Position numbers and translations under genes: made by a program
The notes under the pieces: generated by a model
The model's database searches: none
Told to the model about the DNA's origin: nothing
Seen by the model: the letters and a program-made list of their open reading frames with translations, nothing else
Assembly: GCA_012514645.1 (NCBI GenBank)
Contig: JAAYZW010000016.1
Location: forward strand, 17,498-81,497
DNA: 64,000 nucleotides
Reading direction: 5' to 3'
DNA from: Chloroflexota bacterium
GTDB lineage: Bacteria; Chloroflexota; Anaerolineae; Anaerolineales; Anaerolineaceae
Shown here: piece by piece, positions 46,673-55,659 of the stretch
Layout: every line of letters starts with the position of its first letter
How positions within the stretch are numbered: the first letter of the stretch is position 1

Positions 46673-46822
46673 GGCTTAATTATGCCAGTGTTTTAGGTTT
46701 ATGGGGAAAGAAAGTTATAGTACGTTTTTTTTGTGGATAAGGCTTGGAGCGATCTGATTATCCTATCTATATAAAGACCCTGCCTTTAGATTGGATTTTG
46801 CCAATTACTCGCTTTTGGAAAT

Positions 46823-47329
46823 TCAGATCATGGCTTCAATAATTCCGCTAAAACTGATCCAGCTATTTATTTCCAGAAATTGAATCAATATAGTCAGCAA
46901 AATAATAAAGGCAAGAAGGATGATCAAGACAAACAGAATGGAAAGTTTGCGCACCTCCTTCAACCGTATTGATAATAAATATGCAACGGCAGCAGTAATA
47001 TTAACCTTTCGATTTCTGACATTAATTATCGGCAGGTCGTCCTGGAGGATAATAAATTTGACTGTATGCATAACTTGAACAATGGATAAAAGAATCCAGG
47101 ATAGAGTGGTTAAACCATAAAGAATGAACCTCAACTTTCCATCGACAAAAATCATTTCAGAAAATCTTAGGGTGTATTCGACTGTAAAAGACAGTGTGAT
47201 TCCGACCAAGATTATGAATAAGTTTTGGTTAAGAATAGAAACCATCGAAATGCTTAAACGGTCGATTCTACACAATCCTAAGAACTGATTTCGTTCACTT
47301 TCTTCTAGTAATTCTGATATCTTCCTCAC
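46823..47329 (-). CDS. Three-helix membrane protein of the NTPase island, unknown
   Basis: The 168-residue protein has about three membrane helices (roughly 35-52, 67-88 and 129-152), a charged cytoplasmic-looking N-terminal region ('ISELLEESERNQF') and a basic loop (about 100-127). I recognise no family. It lies 12 nt after the 440-residue ATPase on the same strand, so it is almost surely the third gene of that operon. In such an arrangement it could be a membrane effector or anchor for the NTPases (inference). Base use is AT-rich like its two partners and unlike the flanking genes. Confidence 0.75.
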   Translation of the reverse strand: MRKISELLEESERNQFLGLCRIDRLSISMVSILNQNLFIILVGITLSFTVEYTLRFSEMIFVDGKLRFILYGLTTLSWILLSIVQVMHTVKFIILQDDLPIINVRNRKVNITAAVAYLLSIRLKEVRKLSILFVLIILLAFIILLTILIQFLEINSWISFSGIIEAMI

Positions 47330-47341
47330 GATGAGGTGCCC

Positions 47342-48664
47342 TTAAACATTATCCAGGAAAGCTCTGCATTCTCCAATTTTCTGCTTCCAGAGATTTATTT
47401 CCTCATCCGTAAGGTCGGACAGCAGAAAAGCGTTCAGTTCGCTTAGTTCGAGCTCATAATTCATTTTTATTTTTATTGCCTGCAAATCGCGTCTGTGGCA
47501 AGTAACAGTAGTAGAAATTCTGGAAGCAGCCTGCCCTCTTCCAAATAGAGCTACCAATTTCGAATCACAATCCTGGATCAAACTATCAATTATTGGCGCA
47601 AGATCACGTAACTCAGACAGATCAATGTTTGCGTCTGGCTTTTTAAAGAGGAAATCCTTTAGGTATGGCTGTGTTAATGTTTTATCGGTCCACGATATGA
47701 CGCCATATGAGTTTAAACTGCGAAACCCATTCTTATCTAAATTCTTCTCTCCAGAGGTTATCGCTTTTATGAATGTTTTCAGATTGCCCAACTCCCCCAG
47801 TCGTTTTAGCGCCTCACATTGATAGAAGAGAAAATCGTCGGTCTGGGGTATGCAGGTTTCTTCAATCTCTTCAATCACAGAATTCACGTCAAGTTCATTG
47901 CCATGTTCTTTAACGACATTCAGGTATGCATTACACCAAAACGCCAGACAAAACGGAGAGGTTCCGGAAAAATACCGGATCCTTCCCCAAACGTTGTCAT
48001 TTACCCTATCGTCGGACTTGACATTCAGCTTATCTCGAAATCTGTCCACATCGGCAGTGGCAAAACCCTTCAGAGGATAATGGATAAATACACCTTGAAA
48101 GACAGAACCACCTCCAACCAGGGGAAACAATTTCACTAAAGATGTCCTCGAGACAGTAAGCGCGTTGATGCTCTTCGAAGCAGAAATTAATTGCCTTAAT
48201 GTCATTAAATATTTATGGAACACATCAGGAGCGTAATCAAATTCATCAAATATCAGTAAAAACCGAATTCCTTTCTGGTCAAACATAAGCTTGCTAAGTT
48301 CGATCACTCGTTCGGCATCAATGCTATCATTTTCCAATTCACTTAGAATAATCTTAGCCTCATCAATTAATTGATTATTGTGAAGATTATTTGCAACATC
48401 TAGCATTCTTTGGAAGAGTCGGGAAAAAACTACCTTTTCTCGAGTGCTTGGTGTTAACGAAAATTCGACAACCTCGATATTACCCGAGGTTATCGATTCT
48501 GACTCACGAATCAACAGCTCCTTTATCAATGAACTTTTCCCGACACGTGATAATCCAGTTAATGAGTAATTATTGCTTCCAGAAAAGAAATTCTTAAGAT
48601 ATTGAAGTTCTTTCTCTCTACCAATAAAGTTATCACCGGTTGCAATCGGACCTGCAATGAACAT
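47342..48664 (-). CDS. P-loop ATPase (ORC/STAND-like) of the NTPase island
   Basis: The 440-residue protein begins with 'NFIGREKELQYLKNFF', then Walker A 'GLSRVGKSS' (about 37-45) and Walker B 'FLLIFDEFD' (about 135-143). A helical region follows with a winged-helix-like part (about 290-350). The layout resembles archaeal-type ATPase_2 / ORC-like or STAND NTPases, which often act as switches in signalling or defence. No enzymatic effector domain is seen in the C-terminal part (about 355-440). It lies 7 nt after the giant gene and 12 nt before the membrane protein. AT-rich. Confidence 0.85.
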   Translation of the reverse strand: MFIAGPIATGDNFIGREKELQYLKNFFSGSNNYSLTGLSRVGKSSLIKELLIRESESITSGNIEVVEFSLTPSTREKVVFSRLFQRMLDVANNLHNNQLIDEAKIILSELENDSIDAERVIELSKLMFDQKGIRFLLIFDEFDYAPDVFHKYLMTLRQLISASKSINALTVSRTSLVKLFPLVGGGSVFQGVFIHYPLKGFATADVDRFRDKLNVKSDDRVNDNVWGRIRYFSGTSPFCLAFWCNAYLNVVKEHGNELDVNSVIEEIEETCIPQTDDFLFYQCEALKRLGELGNLKTFIKAITSGEKNLDKNGFRSLNSYGVISWTDKTLTQPYLKDFLFKKPDANIDLSELRDLAPIIDSLIQDCDSKLVALFGRGQAASRISTTVTCHRRDLQAIKIKMNYELELSELNAFLLSDLTDEEINLWKQKIGECRAFLDNV

Positions 48665-48671
48665 AATTCCC

Positions 48672-51600
48672 TCAAATTTTCCCTAATAGATAATTTTGAT
48701 AAAGTTTTACCCGTATTTCGTATTCTTCTGAATCGTGTTTATCAATCACCCATCGCGATTCGAGGCTTTCTAAAATTCTATTAATGCGCTCCTCTGATAA
48801 ACTGGCATCGATTTCAACAGCCTCGTTAATGACATCTTTTTTTAATGCCAACCCATTTGTTCTTTCACTCGCTCTAGCAATTGCTTTTAGAATATTCTTC
48901 GCATCATCATCACTTACCGGGTCATCCCCTCTTTCACCTGACATGAACAGCGGATGAAAGAGGAGGTTGAGTGTCTCGTTGTCAGTATCGAACCATTTTT
49001 TGATGATCACTTTAACCTGGTTGGCGTTCACCTTATTTAACCTTTCATCATTCATGGAAGCTACTACTTGGAAGCATATATGCTGAATGTAAAAAGCATT
49101 GCCAGCAGTCAATTCGTAAATATACTTCACAGCATCTTGCTTAAATCGATTTCCGATTGTTTTTGAACGAATTGGGTTTTGAATAAGCCGAATAGCGCTA
49201 TCTTCTGGCAGGTAATTAAGCTGGTGGAGTGAAAAAGCGGCGAACTCATTTCGGTTTTCTCTCATTTGCTGTGTCAAAACATCGTGTCCTACTACAATCG
49301 CATCAATTGAACCAATCGACATTATTTGTTTCCAGTATTGCATAAAATTACCAGGCATGTTACCAGAAAAGATTCTGCCGAATTCATCGATTGTTACAAG
49401 CATGTGAAATGGTTTTATTTCTTCCTTCAATAGCTCCAAAAAATCACACAGGAAGTCAGCTGGTTTTAGTTTCAACATCTCATTTGATACATCATCATAT
49501 TCATTAAGCTTTTTGTGTTTTTCATCGTCAATTTTCCCCTTTGTGCTTCTACAGATTTGATGAATTAAAGAATAAACAAAATCCGATAAATTGCCGCTTT
49601 CATCGATCTCTAAGTTCGCGACAATTACATATTGATCCTTGCTTTTTATTTTAGAAATGACATAGTTTTTCAGAGAAGTTTTCCCACAACGGAATTGACC
49701 ATAAATCGCGATGGATGTCCCCTGGGAATGTCCTCGAGCCAACATGTTTGAGATTATATCTATGTCGCGCTCCCGGCCAAAAAAAATCGCATCGTCTTCA
49801 CCTGGCCTCAGTTCGCTGCCCACTTTATAGGGGATTGGGTCAATCTTGTGGTAACCATCTACGCTCTGTGTCTTGATAGTTATTACCTTGGCTTCAGTCT
49901 CTAAAATTTGGTTTTGTACGGTTTTATAAGAAACAGTAAAACTTAAATCCATGGGTGACCCGGGTGTTTTGCCTAAGTTCGTCAACCGTAGTCTCACAGG
50001 AACAATTTGGCTTTCTCCACCTGGGAGCGAAAACTCGGTGTATAGTGGGTTCTCATCAATGAAATAATATAGTCTTGTTTCATCATTCTGAAAGAATTTA
50101 AATGTAATATCACTGGGAGTAGTTTTTCTGTCAGCGTTACTAATGCGCAACTGAACTACGATACTGGCATCATCAGCAGGAGAATACCCTTCGTCTGCTT
50201 GATCATCAGAAACCTCGATTTCGGGCAAATGTTTCTGGATCAATTTTTCGATGTGCGATGATAAATAATTTATCAACGCATCGATTCGGGGGAGAACATC
50301 GCTAAAAGACAATGATGTAGGATTAGCCAAAATCTCAGTCCTCAATTGGTTTATTTTTTGAAGGTTTCTTTCAGCGGAGGCACGAGCTGTGTCGTAAATG
50401 TCCTCATCAAACATTTCGCATACTGCTAATAATGTGTCAGATACTTCTTCCAGGACTGTTTTATCACGGGTTCGTAAGAACGGGTTCCCCAACTTGCTTT
50501 TTAGATCCCAAACAACTGTCCTCACTTGCTCAGGGTCTTGGTTATTGATCAGGTTGTCAATAGCTTGACCTAATGAAAAAACAAGCCTTTGTTGATAAGA
50601 ATTAAAATCTCTTACAGAGTGTTCCAAGACAACATCGATCGAGCCCTTAGCCCAAGAATTGATAGGCGAGTCTGAAAAAGATTCCAAGATAGAAACGAAA
50701 TCATTGTCCAGCTTAAATTTTGAGATTAACTCGCACAAAAAAGGTTTAAGGTACTCCGACACATCACCTGCGTCTGAAAGCACCTGAACAAACGCTTTGC
50801 TGAGTAGATATGGAGAAGTTGGGGAGAGGTTCCAAGCTTTTCTAAAATTGGTAACTGTTTTCGTAGAAAGATCATTCTTTCTTTTATTATTGAACTGCTC
50901 ATAACTTTCAGATTTGTCGTTCTCTATCTTCGATCTCCAGAATATCATGCTGCTATTATTACCAAGCTCTTTGCTCACAGAGAATAATACATAGGCGTTA
51001 AATGCAGTATAAAACTCCGGAACATTTAAGAATAAGTTTTCCTTACTTTCATCCAACGAAATTGTTTGCATTCTCGCTAATAGAATTATGCACTCACTGA
51101 AAATCATACGAAGAAAATCAACTTCAACGGCAGCTCCCTTCATAATGCTCCTTGCCTTTGCAATAAGCATTTTAGCGGAATGAGTAAAAAAATATTTACT
51201 CGCAACTTTAATCTGATCTTCATTCGCATCTTCCGAGCTTAGACAATATTGTGCCAGCCAGGCAATCGTAAGGTTCCTGTGCGAAACAGCTTTTTGATCT
51301 CCTTGAGCATCTGTCATGTAAGTTTCTTTGGCACGGGCAATCTGCCGAGATTTTGCTAATGCCTCCTTAGCGCTCCCAGGATCGTAGTAATTTTTCCCAT
51401 CTTTCCCCACAGTAACATCCCTAATACCAATAAATTCACATTCATCCAAGAGATGCTTCAAATACTTAGTGGTAAACTCAGCCACAGAAAAAGCTGTCAG
51501 ATCTGGAATATAATTTTCAGCCTCAAGTTGGGTATCTAATTGAATAGTAGATTCCTCTGGGTTGAGTCTGCCCTGTTTGACACTCTCAATTGTCGCTCTA

Positions 51601-53504
51601 ACATCCGCAATACCAACACTGTTAGGCAACCTTGCTATATATTCTGCAAAGAAATTTTCAGCTGATTCTACATCGCCGATGTTTAAATAAGAATAAATCA
51701 GAGTAGGGTACGCCGCTCCAACTGTAGGTGAAATAATGGGATACTCAGTAACTTTACGAGCAAAAAGTATCGCGTTATGAAAATCTCGCTTTTTGTAATA
51801 ACACCAGGCAATGCTATTAATGTTGATCACGTTGGGCGATATTTTTTGAATATAATTAATACTCGCTATTGCCTGGTCATACCTCTCTGTTTTGACAAAA
51901 ATCGGAATGCACATGCGCACAAACGGGATTCTTTCTTCCCCTGAGAAAATTTTGTCATATTCTTCGATAATACTAAGAGCATCACCAACATGTTCAGACA
52001 TAAACTTCCTGCCATATATTTCGAGAATATCTTTTACAGCAGTGAGCTGTTTAGGGTGTTTAGCATTTTTAGCAATCGAAATTAGACCTTCAATTACCTG
52101 CAGACATTCTTTTGTCGTAGTAGCTTTTACTTTACTCCTTTGTAAGCTGGCATAGTCATTGTTCTGTCGACTATATAAGAGCGTTTTTTGATTATTTGCG
52201 GGGTCTACTGGATAATTTTGTGAGGCGGGAGACCTTAGAGTAATTTTGGAATCAAACAAGAGTCTCTTGTTGTTTAGTGTTAATACTACTTCACGTTGAG
52301 CTAAGAACTTATCGATAAATGATTGATATTCTTGTTGTGTAAATTCATGCGATTTAAATTCAGCTATCTTAGCTTCCATGGTTTCGCTATCAACCAAGAG
52401 GTTGAAATAGTCGCCGGCATGTAGTGAACTTCCATCCGATCTGTCAAATCCAAAGACATCCAGGTCATCAGTAATTAAATGATAACTTTTTCCGGTCTTT
52501 GTAACATGAATATAAGCAAATCCTTGGATCGCGATTTTAGAGAAGGCAGCTTCAAGCGCCTTTAATAGCTCCTCTTTAGTGTGGTTAGATTCTTGTTGGA
52601 AACCAGCAAATTCTAAAGCCATTTTGGGATTGATAGTCTTCAAGAGAGCGTAAAAGATTCCATTAATGGACGAGATTGTGGCGGGTTTTGACGATTGGCT
52701 TACATCTCTTATTAACTTCAAAATCCCGAACTTCTCACGAGCAGATCGAAAACCGCTACATATAATATAAATAAGTACTTCGGGCTTAAAAATATAATGT
52801 TTCCACAACTTTAGTGCGTCTGGAATAGAACCATCCATCGCCAGTGCCATTTCAGAAATTTCCACATTATACCTGTTCGTAGTAGCGATTCCATCCGTGA
52901 ATAACGATGCCTGATTGGAACTTTCAGCACTCCGAATTCTACAAAGAAATGTGTAAATTAATAAGACCTCTTTGGGGGCTTTATTTTGATGGTACAGCTC
53001 GAGAATTTTTCTTGCATGTGGCTGGAGTCGTCCGAATTTGTCATCCGTCTCGTGCATATTCTGGGCATAATTAATCGCCTGCAACATTTGCAGCAACTCA
53101 GTGTGTGTCCGCGGATCTATCTTTTCTTTCAGGTCCATAACCAAGGAGCTTGCAGAATTAAAATCAAAGGAGGAGTAAGACGAAAAAACGGACGACTCTT
53201 TTTCCATTCTTTCGTACCATGCCTGAAGTGAATGCTCTGGATTATTGTTTTCGGGTTCAGCTGGTTTCTGAACAGGGTTTCCACTATCACCCGAAAGCGC
53301 AGAGCCTTTTTCAGATGCCTGAGCGAGTTCTATTGTTTCAATGCCTTTGGTTGTGATAAAAACCGGTCGATCGTTTCCTTCCACAATCAATACCAAAGCG
53401 GTGGAGGTAATTTGGTCAATTTTTCCAATTCGCTCAACACCAGAAGCTAAAACTTTAACAGTGTCTCCGATGTTATAGTAAGAAGAGATATCGATAGCAG
53501 ACAT
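48672..53504 (-). CDS. Giant 1610-residue multidomain protein with C-terminal P-loop ATPase
   Basis: An SH3/KOW-like barrel (about 10-60; 'IGDTVKVLASGVERIGKID') opens the protein. A long helical part follows, interrupted by a beta-rich segment (about 328-385; 'FAYIHVTKTGKSYHLITDDL'). TPR-like helices lie at about 490-650, further helices run to about 1090, and an Ig-like beta-sandwich is at about 1110-1215. The ATPase starts at 'FFGRERDID' (about 1241), with Walker A 'GQFRCGKTS' (1269-1277) and Walker B 'MLVTIDEFG' (1368-1376). A winged-helix-like end closes it (about 1495-1610). The sensor-like repeats before the NTPase invert the usual STAND order. I do not recognise the full architecture. 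AT-rich. Confidence 0.85.
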   Translation of the reverse strand: MSAIDISSYYNIGDTVKVLASGVERIGKIDQITSTALVLIVEGNDRPVFITTKGIETIELAQASEKGSALSGDSGNPVQKPAEPENNNPEHSLQAWYERMEKESSVFSSYSSFDFNSASSLVMDLKEKIDPRTHTELLQMLQAINYAQNMHETDDKFGRLQPHARKILELYHQNKAPKEVLLIYTFLCRIRSAESSNQASLFTDGIATTNRYNVEISEMALAMDGSIPDALKLWKHYIFKPEVLIYIICSGFRSAREKFGILKLIRDVSQSSKPATISSINGIFYALLKTINPKMALEFAGFQQESNHTKEELLKALEAAFSKIAIQGFAYIHVTKTGKSYHLITDDLDVFGFDRSDGSSLHAGDYFNLLVDSETMEAKIAEFKSHEFTQQEYQSFIDKFLAQREVVLTLNNKRLLFDSKITLRSPASQNYPVDPANNQKTLLYSRQNNDYASLQRSKVKATTTKECLQVIEGLISIAKNAKHPKQLTAVKDILEIYGRKFMSEHVGDALSIIEEYDKIFSGEERIPFVRMCIPIFVKTERYDQAIASINYIQKISPNVININSIAWCYYKKRDFHNAILFARKVTEYPIISPTVGAAYPTLIYSYLNIGDVESAENFFAEYIARLPNSVGIADVRATIESVKQGRLNPEESTIQLDTQLEAENYIPDLTAFSVAEFTTKYLKHLLDECEFIGIRDVTVGKDGKNYYDPGSAKEALAKSRQIARAKETYMTDAQGDQKAVSHRNLTIAWLAQYCLSSEDANEDQIKVASKYFFTHSAKMLIAKARSIMKGAAVEVDFLRMIFSECIILLARMQTISLDESKENLFLNVPEFYTAFNAYVLFSVSKELGNNSSMIFWRSKIENDKSESYEQFNNKRKNDLSTKTVTNFRKAWNLSPTSPYLLSKAFVQVLSDAGDVSEYLKPFLCELISKFKLDNDFVSILESFSDSPINSWAKGSIDVVLEHSVRDFNSYQQRLVFSLGQAIDNLINNQDPEQVRTVVWDLKSKLGNPFLRTRDKTVLEEVSDTLLAVCEMFDEDIYDTARASAERNLQKINQLRTEILANPTSLSFSDVLPRIDALINYLSSHIEKLIQKHLPEIEVSDDQADEGYSPADDASIVVQLRISNADRKTTPSDITFKFFQNDETRLYYFIDENPLYTEFSLPGGESQIVPVRLRLTNLGKTPGSPMDLSFTVSYKTVQNQILETEAKVITIKTQSVDGYHKIDPIPYKVGSELRPGEDDAIFFGRERDIDIISNMLARGHSQGTSIAIYGQFRCGKTSLKNYVISKIKSKDQYVIVANLEIDESGNLSDFVYSLIHQICRSTKGKIDDEKHKKLNEYDDVSNEMLKLKPADFLCDFLELLKEEIKPFHMLVTIDEFGRIFSGNMPGNFMQYWKQIMSIGSIDAIVVGHDVLTQQMRENRNEFAAFSLHQLNYLPEDSAIRLIQNPIRSKTIGNRFKQDAVKYIYELTAGNAFYIQHICFQVVASMNDERLNKVNANQVKVIIKKWFDTDNETLNLLFHPLFMSGERGDDPVSDDDAKNILKAIARASERTNGLALKKDVINEAVEIDASLSEERINRILESLESRWVIDKHDSEEYEIRVKLYQNYLLGKI

Positions 53505-53898
53505 TCATACTCCTGGTGATGAACTCCTCGGAATGAGGTTCAATAGCATTGTTCGAAACATTTTTGCAGCCCTTGGCATGCTAACTCTTCTTGGGATATT
53601 CGTTGTTTTCAGAATTTTACTGGTCTTATTTAGTATCATTATGACCCAAAAAATAATATTGACATGCACAATCGATTCAACTGACCCTCAATTGTTCTGC
53701 TGCTCAAGTGTAACAAACAACAGACAAATCGTAAATAACAAAAGCTGAGTAGTTTTGTTAAACCTTCAAAAACAGAAGGAAATTGTTTCTATTAAGATAT
53801 AGGACCCAGAGCCAACCAACGATGTCCTTTCGGAGAGTTAAATAGAAACTTGGTTGCTGGAGGACAGTGCGAAGCCTCACTTTATGGGTTGATCGTGA

Positions 53899-53979
53899 GT
53901 GGCGGATATCCTGTTCATTTCCATGGACGGACTGACCGGTTTTTCAGAAGCCATCGAGGCGGAATATCCAAAAACTTAG
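53899..53979 (+). pseudogene. Relic of an IS256-type transposase
   Basis: Between two in-frame stops the forward strand reads 'VADILFISMDGLTGFSEAIEAEYPKT'. This matches the core around the second catalytic Asp of mutator/IS256-family transposases (typically VEDILIACVDGLKGFPEAI..FPQT). The following codons (stop, LQR) even fit the next family residues before similarity is lost. Only about 27 residues remain. It marks past insertion of a mobile element between the NTPase island and tRNA-Val. The rest of the gap 53505-54202 shows no gene I can support. Confidence 0.65.
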
Positions 53980-54119
53980 CTACAGCGCTGAACAGAACCG
54001 GCTGCCACGTTCAGGTGACCGGAACCCCTGCTGCGGATCTTCGATTCTAACGGTGCCCTGGAAAATTTCAACCGATAATTGCGGAGACCAGCTTTCTTTG
54101 TGCTGGTGCCCTTTCTGCT

Positions 54120-54165
54120 TTTATCCGTGCTGTCTGAAGCTGTTTATCCGTGCTGTCTGAAGCTG
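54120..54165. repeat. 23-bp perfect tandem duplication
   Basis: TTTATCCGTGCTGTCTGAAG plus CTG occurs twice head-to-tail, directly followed by a run of eight T. Only two copies and no spacers, so not a CRISPR. It lies 38 nt from tRNA-Val. Confidence 0.9.
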
Positions 54166-54202
54166 TTTTTTTTCAAATTCTCCTCGTTGAGAGGGGGCAA
54201 AG

Positions 54203-54277
<75 letters not shown>

Positions 54278-54437
54278 CAGAGTGTCAGGATTATAGCAAA
54301 ACAAGACTTTTTTGTCCACTAATTCAGGCTTGTTATAACCTGAGAAACGGCGCCTTTGCGCTTCCTGTTACAATTTAGGCATTCAGGCTGTTGCAAGCCG
54401 TGGCAGCTTACATTCGCTTCAGAAATGAGGATAACCT

Positions 54438-55436
54438 ATGAAGAGAATTGTTGTGTTTCTAATAATCGCCCTGGTGGTGCTGAGCGCGTGCGAACCGCTG
54501 CAGACGCCTCCTGCAGAGGCTGAGACTAAAATCATCGTTTTTGATCCCACTGAGACACTGAAGCCTCAACCCACGACCACCAGCGAAGATATTGCCCCTG
54601 CCGAAGAGGCTTCTCCAACGGAAACTGCAGCGCCCAGACCAACCGCGACCGCGCTTGCGACCAATCCGCCTCCCCCCGCTCCGCTTGGAGATATTATCAT
54701 CGGCGAACAGGTAGAGGTGCCTGAGGGCTCATTCATCATGGGTTGTGACCCCCAGCAAAACGGTGGATTTAACTGCCTGGGTTCTGAATTACCCGGGCGG
54801 GCAGTTACTTTATCAGCTTTCCTGATTGACAAATACGAGGTCACCAACACTCAATATCGCAATTGCGTGGCTGATGGCGGATGCCGCGAGCCGCGATCGA
54901 TGAATTCGCAAACTCGCACTGACTATTACACAAATCCGGAATACGATCTTTACCCGGTGGTTTTTGTAAGCTATCAGGATGCCCAAGACTTCTGCGAATG
55001 GGCTGGAATGAGACTGCCAACTGAAGCTGAATGGGAAATAGCAGCCAGTTCAGAAGGACATCTCGCCTATCCTTGGGGGAGTGAAGACCCAGATTGCACC
55101 CTGGCAAACAGCCGCAACAACTTGAACGCGACTGCCTGTGTGGGTGATACGACCGCGGTCGGCTCTTACCCACAAGGGGCAAGCGCCTTTGGCATAATGG
55201 ATATGGCTGGAAACGTTTGGGAGTGGGTGGCTGACTATTATGACGCCGATTACTACAGCGTCAGCCCGGCTGAAAACCCCCAGGGTCCGGAGAGTGGCTC
55301 TGAACGGGTGGTCAGAGGTGGTGGCTGGTCGGGTGGTTGGAGGTATCTGCGAAGTGCTTCACGCGCATTTGACCTGCCATTTTACAGCGGGGCAGACCTC
55401 GGTTTCCGCTGCGCGGCAGACCTGCCACAGGATTGA
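54438..55436 (+). CDS. Lipoprotein with a formylglycine-generating-enzyme-like (SUMF) domain
   Basis: The 332-residue protein has a lipoprotein signal ('LVVLSAC'), a Pro/Thr linker (about 25-85) and a SUMF/FGE-sulfatase domain (about 90-330). Within it are 'VPEGSFIMGCDP', 'YEVTNTQYRNCVADGGC', 'EWAGMRLPTEAEWEIAA', 'YPWGSEDPDC', 'MAGNVWEWVADYY' and 'VVRGGGWSGGW...LGFRCAAD'. The copper-binding cysteine pair of true formylglycine-generating enzymes is not evident near 'LRSASRAFDLPFYSGAD', so a non-FGE role is likely. No sulfatase gene is nearby. Confidence 0.88.
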   Translation: MKRIVVFLIIALVVLSACEPLQTPPAEAETKIIVFDPTETLKPQPTTTSEDIAPAEEASPTETAAPRPTATALATNPPPPAPLGDIIIGEQVEVPEGSFIMGCDPQQNGGFNCLGSELPGRAVTLSAFLIDKYEVTNTQYRNCVADGGCREPRSMNSQTRTDYYTNPEYDLYPVVFVSYQDAQDFCEWAGMRLPTEAEWEIAASSEGHLAYPWGSEDPDCTLANSRNNLNATACVGDTTAVGSYPQGASAFGIMDMAGNVWEWVADYYDADYYSVSPAENPQGPESGSERVVRGGGWSGGWRYLRSASRAFDLPFYSGADLGFRCAADLPQD

Positions 55437-55518
55437 GCTTCACAGGTTTTTGCACTCAATGAGACTGCCGGCTTAACTTTTTCTGGCATTCCGCATCGGT
55501 TTGACGTTCTCTGTTGGT

Positions 55519-55560
55519 TTGTCATCCTGAACGACTAAGTCTTTGTCATCAGGATGACAA
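55519..55560. repeat. 12-bp inverted repeat in the SUMF-SPFH gap
   Basis: TTGTCATCCTGA and TCAGGATGACAA are perfect complements separated by 18 nt. TGTCATCCTGA is a motif commonly seen in scattered bacterial palindromes. There is no clean T-run (AAATCAC follows), so terminator function for the SUMF gene is uncertain. Confidence 0.6.
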
Positions 55561-55659
55561 AATCACAATTGCTGAGGATGGCGGAACCAATTACCCAAGA
55601 TTATCTATTGTGGGATATTGATTTTTCTGATTTAATATCCTAAAGAAAGAGGTGAAAAT

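Noticed and set aside
53533-53748. 71-aa hydrophobic ORF after the giant gene
   Set aside because: No ribosome-binding site, no recognised family and an AT-rich setting where a hydrophobic ORF can arise by chance.
53850-54050. 66-aa ORF in the gap before tRNA-Val
   Set aside because: The readable similarity (IS256 transposase) is in a different frame, so this ORF is incidental.
54120-54165. Short CRISPR-like repeat
   Set aside because: There are only two units in direct contact with no spacers and no cas genes.
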